In this document: piece after piece, positions 58,751 to 64,000 of the stretch | How positions within the stretch are numbered: the first letter of the stretch is position 1 | How the letters are laid out: every line of letters starts with the position of its first letter | DNA from: Kutzneria buriramensis | Lineage (GTDB): Bacteria > Actinomycetota > Actinomycetes > Mycobacteriales > Pseudonocardiaceae | DNA length: 64,000 bases | Assembly (NCBI RefSeq): GCF_043575855.1 | Contig: NZ_CP144375.1 | Span: 5,580,001-5,644,000 of the forward strand | Reading direction: 5' to 3' | Notes under the pieces: model-generated | What the model was told of the DNA's origin: nothing | What the model saw: only the letters and a program-made list of their open reading frames with translations | The model's database searches: none | Position numbers and translations under genes: made by a program

Positions 58751-59653
58751 GTGGGAACAATCGCACGCGCCGTGACGGGGCTAGCCCTGATCACGGCCAC
58801 GATGCTCGTCAGCACCTCAACCGCGTCGGCGAGCGAGTCAGCCGCCGGCCCGGCCCAGCCCAACATCGCCTCGGCGGCGGTCTACGCGTTAGGCCACCCG
58901 ACCGCCTCGCCACCCGGGTCGAACGACTTCACCTGCAAGCCGACCGCCGCGCACCCGCGCCCGGTCGTGCTGTCCAACGGAACCGGTGCGAACGCCTACG
59001 ACGACTGGGCGGGGCTGTCCTGGATCCTCAAGCGGGACGGCTACTGCGTGTTCGCGCCCAATCTGGGCGGCCCCGAGGGCGGCATGTTCCAGGCCCTGGG
59101 GGACATTCCCACCACGGCCGGCCAGTTCGGCCAGTACATCGACAAGGTGCTCGCCGCCACCGGCGCGTCGAAGGTGGACATCGTCGGGCACTCCCAGGGC
59201 GGCATGATGCCGCGCTACTACCTCAAGTTCCTCGGCGGCGCGAACAAGGTCGGCACTCTGGTCGGCCTCGCCCCGTCCAATCACGGCACCGATCTCGACG
59301 GCCTGGTCGAGGCGGTGCGGTCGCTGCCCGGTGGCAACGACTTCGTCGGGGCGCTGTGCGCGTCCTGCGTCCAGCAGGAAGTCGGCTCCGCCTTCCTGAC
59401 CAACCTCAACAACGGCGGCGACACCGTGTCCGGCGTCAACTACACCGTCGTCGCCACCCGCACCGACGAGGTGGTCACGCCCTACACCTCGGCCTACCTG
59501 TCCGGCCCGCAGGTCACCAATCTGCGGCTGCAGGACTACTGCCTGATCGACGGCACCGAGCACATCAACATCACGTACGACCACATCGCGATCCAGCTCG
59601 TGCGCAACGCCCTTGACCCGGCGTACGCCTGGACGCCGAACTGTCTGACGTAA
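58751..59653 (+). CDS. Secreted lipase (alpha/beta hydrolase)
   Basis: 300 residues, GTG start. Signal peptide ends near STASA (about 27). Mature enzyme: PVVLSNGTGANAYDDWAGLSWILKRDGYCVFAPNLGG (oxyanion loop), VDIVGHSQGGMMPRYYLKF (nucleophile elbow GHSQG), RTDEVVTPYTS (Asp) and DHIAIQLV (His). The pattern matches actinobacterial EstA/lipase class 2 proteins. Several cysteines (FTCKP, YCVF, CASC, YCLI, NCLT) suggest disulphides. Confidence 0.9.
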   Translation: MGTIARAVTGLALITATMLVSTSTASASESAAGPAQPNIASAAVYALGHPTASPPGSNDFTCKPTAAHPRPVVLSNGTGANAYDDWAGLSWILKRDGYCVFAPNLGGPEGGMFQALGDIPTTAGQFGQYIDKVLAATGASKVDIVGHSQGGMMPRYYLKFLGGANKVGTLVGLAPSNHGTDLDGLVEAVRSLPGGNDFVGALCASCVQQEVGSAFLTNLNNGGDTVSGVNYTVVATRTDEVVTPYTSAYLSGPQVTNLRLQDYCLIDGTEHINITYDHIAIQLVRNALDPAYAWTPNCLT

Positions 59654-59683
59654 CGGGGATCCCTACCCTGGTCCGGCCCGGGC

Positions 59684-60349
59684 TCACACGTCGCCGGGTC
59701 GGACCAGCCCCGTCTCGTAGGCCAGCACCACCGCCTGCACGCGGTCCCGCAGCTCCAGCTTGGCGAGGATGCGGCCGACGTGCGTCTTCACGGTCGCCTC
59801 GGACAGGAACAGCTTCTGCGCCAGCTCCGTGTTGGACAGGCCCTTGGCGATCAGCACCAGCACCTCGCGTTCACGCTCGGTGAGCACGTCCAGGACCGAC
59901 GCGTCGCGCAGCTCGCCGCCACCGGCCGGGCCGAGGAAGCGGTCCAGCAGGCGCTTGGTGACGCTGGGCGAGACCACCGCGTCGCCGCTGGCCACCGCCC
60001 GCAGCGCCGACACCAGGTCGGCCGGCGGGGTGTCCTTGAGCAGAAAGCCGCTGGCGCCGTTGCGCAGCGCCGACAGCGCGTACTCGTCCATGTCGAACGT
60101 GGTCATCACGAGCACCTTGGCGGTGCCGGCCTCGGTGATCTGCTTGGTCGCCTCCACGCCGTCCAGCCGCGGCATGCGCACGTCCATCAGCACCACGTCG
60201 GGCCGCAGCTCCTCGGCCAGCCGCACCGCGTCCACGCCGTCCGCGGCCTCGCCGATCACCTCCAGGTCCTCCTGCGCGTTGAGCACCATGCGGAAGCCCA
60301 TCCGCATCAGTTCCTGGTCGTCCACCAGCAGAACTCGGATCACGGGCAT
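59684..60349 (-). CDS. NarL/LuxR-type response regulator
   Basis: 221 residues. Receiver domain with VLLVDDQELMRMGF and phospho-acceptor Asp56 (VVLMDVRMPRLDG), Thr and Lys at MTTF and LLKD; LuxR-type HTH (LTEREREVLVLIAKGLSNTELAQKLFLSEATVKTHV). Its ATG overlaps the kinase stop by one base (TGATG). It is the cognate partner of the kinase at 60349. Confidence 0.95.
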   Translation of the reverse strand: MPVIRVLLVDDQELMRMGFRMVLNAQEDLEVIGEAADGVDAVRLAEELRPDVVLMDVRMPRLDGVEATKQITEAGTAKVLVMTTFDMDEYALSALRNGASGFLLKDTPPADLVSALRAVASGDAVVSPSVTKRLLDRFLGPAGGGELRDASVLDVLTEREREVLVLIAKGLSNTELAQKLFLSEATVKTHVGRILAKLELRDRVQAVVLAYETGLVRPGDV

Positions 60350-61566
60350 CAGACTAGGGGTCCCTGCGCGGCGCCGACCGGCAGCACGGCGTGGACGCGC
60401 CAGCCGCCGCCCGGCCGCGGCCCGGCCTCCAGGCTGCCGCCGAGCACTCCGGCCCGCTCCCGCATGCCGATCAGCCCGTTGCCGCCGGACATGCCGGCCA
60501 GCTCGCGCGGCGTGCCGAAGCCGTTGTCGTCCACCACCACGTCGATCCGGTCCTCGGCCCTGGTCACGAACACGTCCGCGGACGCGCTGCCGCCGGCGTG
60601 CTTGAGCGAGTTGGTCAGCGCCTCCTGCACGATGCGGTACACCGAAAGCCCGACGCCAGCGGGCAGGTCGCCCAGGTCGCCGCGCAGCGTCAGGCTCACC
60701 GGCAGGCCGGCGGTGCGGACCTGCTCGGCCAGCTGCGGCAGCGAGCTGGTGTCCGGCTGCGGCAGCCGGTCGGTCTCGCTGTCGGACTCGTTGCGCATCA
60801 GGCCGAGCAGCCGGCGCAGCTCGCCCAGCGCCTGCCGTCCGGTGTCGGAGATCGTGGACAGCGCCAGCTGCGCCATCTGCGGATCCGATTGCAGCGCGTA
60901 GGCGGCGCCGTCGGCCTGCACCACCATCACGCTCACCGCGTGCGCGACGACGTCGTGCAGCTCGCGGGCGATCCGGGTGCGTTCGTCGGCGACGGCGATC
61001 CTGGCCTGCTGGTCGCGCTCGACCTCCAGCAGCTTCAGCCGTTCCAGCAACTCGGCGTTGAGCGCGCGGCGGGCGCCGACGAACTCGCCGACCGCCCAGC
61101 AGAAGCCGAAGATGCAGACGACCATGAAGAAGCTGATGGCCACCTCGGGCGGGTCCTGGATCCGCCAGACCTCCCACAGCACGGTGCCGAGCAGAAGCCA
61201 GGCCGCGTAGATCAGGCCCTGCCGGCGGCCCACGTAGGCGACCATCGTGTACAGCGCGATGCCGAGCGCGAAGTCGGCCGGCCGCACCGGCACGCCTTCC
61301 ATGATCCCGTACTCGCCGTGCGTCACGTTGTGGGTGACCAGCTGCACGAACGCCGCGACCAGGATGATGTTGCTGGTCAGCTTGGGCCGGGCCCGCCGGA
61401 AGATCAGCGGTCCCCACAGGAACAGGCCCACCAGCAGGTACACACCGCGCGGCGTGCCGCCCAGGTTCGCGACGGTGCTCAGCAGGTCGGGAATGCCGAT
61501 CAGCCCGGCGATCAGGGTGTCCCCGACCACCGGGTGAGCACGCATCCACAGGCTCAGCCGTCGCAC
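60349..61566 (-). CDS. NarL-type sensor histidine kinase
   Basis: 405 residues, GTG start. Four to six membrane helices in the first about 175 residues, then VADERTRIARELHDVVAHAVSVMVVQ (acceptor His), N-box QEALTNSLKHAGG, DDNGFGTP and GGNGLIGMRERAGV. Complete two-component system with the downstream response regulator (overlapping genes). Divergent from the dynamin operon starting near 61677, with about 110 bases between. Confidence 0.94.
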   Translation of the reverse strand: MRRLSLWMRAHPVVGDTLIAGLIGIPDLLSTVANLGGTPRGVYLLVGLFLWGPLIFRRARPKLTSNIILVAAFVQLVTHNVTHGEYGIMEGVPVRPADFALGIALYTMVAYVGRRQGLIYAAWLLLGTVLWEVWRIQDPPEVAISFFMVVCIFGFCWAVGEFVGARRALNAELLERLKLLEVERDQQARIAVADERTRIARELHDVVAHAVSVMVVQADGAAYALQSDPQMAQLALSTISDTGRQALGELRRLLGLMRNESDSETDRLPQPDTSSLPQLAEQVRTAGLPVSLTLRGDLGDLPAGVGLSVYRIVQEALTNSLKHAGGSASADVFVTRAEDRIDVVVDDNGFGTPRELAGMSGGNGLIGMRERAGVLGGSLEAGPRPGGGWRVHAVLPVGAAQGPLV

Positions 61567-61676
61567 GGGCCCAGCCTATGTTCGGTGCCCCGGCCGCAGC
61601 GTCGCCCTGGGGTACCACAGACAGCTACTACCCCAGAATGAGTGATCCACATCGCCGGCATGGCACCATCTGCCTG

Positions 61677-63173
61677 GTGACCTCCTCCCTGGCCGGGCCG
61701 CTGTCGGCCGCGGTGGCGCGGTTGGCGCACACGCTGCGGCCGCAGGTCGGCCCGGCCACCGCCGCGGGCTTCGACGAGGTGGTCCGGCGGCTGTCGGCGC
61801 CGCTCCAGGTGGCCGTCGCCGGGCGGCTCAAGTCCGGCAAGTCCACGCTGGTCAACGCCCTGATCGGGCGGCGTGTCGCGCCGGTGGGCATCGGCGAGAC
61901 CACCCGGCTGGTGACCCGGTTCCAGTACGGCGCGGTGGACCGAATCGAGGTCGTCGGCGTGGACGGCTCGCGGCGGGTGCTGCCCTTCGACCCGGACGGC
62001 ATGATCCCCGCGGAGCTGGACGCGGACGTCCGGACGGTGTCGCACCTGGAGGCGTACCTCACCAACGAGGTGCTGCGGGAACTCACCGTGATCGACACGC
62101 CGGGGCTCGGGTCGCTGGACTCGGAATCGGTGGCGCGGACCGAGAAGCTGCTGGACCAGGTGTCGCGGGACGCGGTCGCCGGCGCGGAGGCGGTGCTCTA
62201 CGTCTTCACGCAGACCGTCCGCGCCGACGACCAGGAGACGCTGCGGGCGTTCACTGCGGCCACCGCCGGCCGCGACGCCGGCCCGGTCAACGCCATCGCC
62301 GTACTGAACAAGGCCGACACGATCCCGCCGGAATCCGTCACGGGCTCGGACGGCGACGTGTGGCAGGCGGCCGCGCTCCTCGCCGGCCGGCAGGCCGCGA
62401 CGTTGAAACCGCGGGTGGCCGATGTGCTGCCGGTGATCGGGCTGCTGGCCGAGTCCGCCGAGTCGGGGGCGTTCACCTCGGCCGACGCCGATGCCCTGCG
62501 CGAGCTGGCCGAGGTCGACGAGGACAGCTGGCAGACGATGTTGATGTCGGCGGACCTGTTCACCACCTGGGAGTGCCCGGTGCCGGCGACGACCCGCGCC
62601 CGGCTGCTGACCAAGCTCGACCTGTACGGCGTCGGCCACGCGGTGCGGGCCATCCGCGCCGAGCCGGAGATCACGGCCGGGGCGTTGCGGCGTGTCCTGC
62701 TCGACGCCTCCGGGCTCGCCGACGTCCGCGCGAAGCTGGACGCCGTGTTCCGGGCCCGCGCCGACGGGATCAAGGCGGCGGCCGCGCTCGCCTCGGTGAC
62801 GGCGCTGGCCGCGGCCGATCCGGGCGAGCGGCGGCGGGTGCACGACGCCATCGAGCAGCTGCTCGGCCGTCCCGAGGCTCACCAGCTCCGACTCCTCGAA
62901 GCGCTGACGTTGATCACCGCGAATGCCGTGTCGATGCCCGACGACCTGGCCGAGGAGGTCCTGCGGGTCGGCGGCTCCGCCAGCATTCCCGAGCAGCTGG
63001 GCCTGGTCGGCCGGCCGCCGCACGAGCTCGTCGCCTATGCCCTGGAGCGGGCCGGCTGGTGGCGCTCGTTCGCCTCGTTCGGGGCCACTCCGGCGCAAAG
63101 CCGGGTCGCGCACGTGGTGCACCGGGCATATTTCCTCATCTGGCAGCAACTGAGGGGGGCCAGTGGAGGCTGA
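61677..63173 (+). CDS. Dynamin-family GTPase
   Basis: About 498 residues from GTG 61677; ATG 61638 and ATG 61578 are alternatives, none with a clear ribosome site. P-loop GRLKSGKST (49-57), switch Thr (ETTR, 74-77), G3 DTPG (140-143) and G4 NKAD (211-214), then a long helical tail (about 230-498) as in bacterial dynamin-like proteins such as IniA. It should bend or fuse membranes with GTP hydrolysis. The mini-GrpE gene overlaps its end by 11 bases and a second dynamin gene follows. Confidence 0.88.
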   Translation: MTSSLAGPLSAAVARLAHTLRPQVGPATAAGFDEVVRRLSAPLQVAVAGRLKSGKSTLVNALIGRRVAPVGIGETTRLVTRFQYGAVDRIEVVGVDGSRRVLPFDPDGMIPAELDADVRTVSHLEAYLTNEVLRELTVIDTPGLGSLDSESVARTEKLLDQVSRDAVAGAEAVLYVFTQTVRADDQETLRAFTAATAGRDAGPVNAIAVLNKADTIPPESVTGSDGDVWQAAALLAGRQAATLKPRVADVLPVIGLLAESAESGAFTSADADALRELAEVDEDSWQTMLMSADLFTTWECPVPATTRARLLTKLDLYGVGHAVRAIRAEPEITAGALRRVLLDASGLADVRAKLDAVFRARADGIKAAAALASVTALAAADPGERRRVHDAIEQLLGRPEAHQLRLLEALTLITANAVSMPDDLAEEVLRVGGSASIPEQLGLVGRPPHELVAYALERAGWWRSFASFGATPAQSRVAHVVHRAYFLIWQQLRGASGG

Positions 63174-63468
63174 GCAGGCACTCGCCGAGCGCCGGGCACT
63201 GATCGGGATGTGCCTGTACGCGCTGGACCGGGCCCGCAGCGCCGGCGTGGTGGCGCGGCTGGAGCAGGGGCTCGCCGAGGTCGGTGTGCGGGCGGTCCGG
63301 CCCGACGGCGAGCGGTTCGACCCGGCCGTGCACGAGGCCGGCGGCACCGCGCCGACCGACGACCCGGCGCTGGTGGGGCTGATCGCCGAGACCGAGGTGC
63401 CCGGCTTCACCGACCGCGGCCAGTCGCTGCGGGCGCCGATCGTGATCGTCTACGTAGGACAGTCATGA
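63163..63468 (+). CDS. Minimal GrpE-like nucleotide-exchange protein
   Basis: 101 residues, GTG start inside the preceding gene. The C-terminal beta domain of GrpE is recognisable: VRAVRPDGERFDPAVHEAGG, DDPALVGLIAETEVPGFTDRG and the closing strand LRAPIVIVYV, against about 190-residue standard GrpE. The long N-terminal coiled coil is missing; only a short helix (EQALAERRALIGMCLYALDRARS) precedes. It would trigger nucleotide exchange on an Hsp70, but none is encoded within the window, so one may follow downstream. ATG of the next gene overlaps its stop (ATGA). Confidence 0.82.
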   Translation: MEAEQALAERRALIGMCLYALDRARSAGVVARLEQGLAEVGVRAVRPDGERFDPAVHEAGGTAPTDDPALVGLIAETEVPGFTDRGQSLRAPIVIVYVGQS

Positions 63469-64000
63469 CGCCGACCCCGCAACTGCCGCAGCTGGTCAAA
63501 CAGGCCCGCGAGCGCCTGGCGACGCTGCTCCGCGACCACGACGGCCGGGCCGCCGACCAGATCGAGCGACTGCTCGCCCGGCGGGACGCCACGCCGTCGG
63601 TGGTGGTCGTCGGCGAGACCAACCGCGGCAAGAGCTCCCTGGTCAACGCCCTGATCGCAACGCCGGGGCTGTCGCCCGTGGACGCCGACGTGGCCACCGC
63701 GAGCTACCTCGTGCTGCGGCACGGCGAGACGTGGGCGGCGCGCGCCTGCTATGCCGAGCCGATCGACATCCCCGTCGAGGAGCTCGGCCGCTGGATCACC
63801 GGCGGCGAGCAGCAGCCGCCCCGGCACATCGAGGTCGAGGCCCCGATCCCGTTGCTGGCGCGTCTGTCCGTTGTGGACACTCCTGGCGTCGGCGGGCTCA
63901 ACTCCATGCACGGCGAGCTGGCCGCCGAGGCCGCCGCGACGGCCACCGCCCTGCTGTTCGTGGTGGACGCCTCCGCGCCGTTCACCAAGGGGGAGCTGGA
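63465..64000 (+). CDS. Dynamin-family GTPase, N-terminal part (cut by window edge)
   Basis: The first 178 codons are visible. VVVVGETNRGKSSLVNALIA is a P-loop, ATASYLVLRHG a switch region and RLSVVDTPGVGGLNS the G3 motif. It is a paralogue of the GTPase at 61677 and overlaps the mini-GrpE stop, so three genes are coupled in one operon. G4 and the helical tail lie outside the window. Confidence 0.87.
   Translation, partial: MTPTPQLPQLVKQARERLATLLRDHDGRAADQIERLLARRDATPSVVVVGETNRGKSSLVNALIATPGLSPVDADVATASYLVLRHGETWAARACYAEPIDIPVEELGRWITGGEQQPPRHIEVEAPIPLLARLSVVDTPGVGGLNSMHGELAAEAAATATALLFVVDASAPFTKGEL

Overview
This is a very GC-rich, densely packed actinobacterial chromosome segment with many GTG starts and start/stop overlaps of the ATGA or GTGA type. 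The block rpsF-ssb-rpsR-rplI-dnaB, together with a glycosyltransferase-87-like membrane protein, class A PBP genes, a DUF5318 gene and ino1, keeps the order known around Rv0046c-Rv0058 of Mycobacterium tuberculosis. The oxidoreductases, MacS-type kinase, daunorubicin-type ABC system, P450 and intein-bearing dnaB fit a filamentous member of the Pseudonocardiales. Genus cannot be fixed from the sequence alone.

Layout. 1-3.7 kb: two-component system, a diguanylate cyclase and an AI-2E-type permease. 3.9-8.5 kb: a secreted protein of unknown family, then a 1146-residue exported protein with about 16 repeats that read like chaplin units, closed by a strong terminator and a palindromic dispersed element. 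8.7-14.2 kb: second diguanylate cyclase, DEDDh exonuclease-BRCT protein, small membrane and metabolic genes. 14.4-20.4 kb: a minus-strand run of eight tightly spaced genes (RHH regulator, DUF4097 protein, DrrA/DrrB-like ABC transporter, P450, serine hydrolase, a 56-residue RHH protein, VOC protein), headed by a helically phased repeat operator. 20.5-24.7 kb: an uncharacterised 576-residue protein, a DGPF protein/ECF42 sigma pair with a matching promoter, and a DHFR-like reductase.

24.7-42.1 kb: the conserved core. dnaB carries a class-3-like intein, and a DnaA-box cluster lies between dnaB and rplI. The ribosomal/ssb operon is followed by a block of less conserved genes (Gly-rich cell-wall protein, Nfo-like endonuclease, SGNH esterase, VapBC-like toxin-antitoxin pair). 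The core then resumes with the GT87-like protein, a PBP-like protein whose transpeptidase site is degenerate, a full PonA1, DUF5318 and ino1.

42.2-64 kb: enzymes (PfpI-like, SGNH, a secreted glycosidase-like protein, SDR, amidohydrolase), a LysR regulator, a DMT exporter, an orphan histidine kinase, a 34-residue membrane peptide, a divergent nitric-oxide-synthase-like haem protein, trmB, ABC transporters with duplicated ATPases, two tandem LppX-like lipoproteins separated by the second copy of the palindromic element, a HAD phosphatase, a secreted lipase, a complete NarL-type two-component system, and at the right edge a dynamin GTPase / mini-GrpE / dynamin GTPase operon cut by the window end.

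The most unusual items are the giant chaplin-like repeat protein, the NOS-like protein without the usual C-terminal pterin-site motif, the intein with embedded zinc-ribbon cysteines, the inactive-transpeptidase PBP next to PonA1, the phased operator, and the dynamin-GrpE operon.
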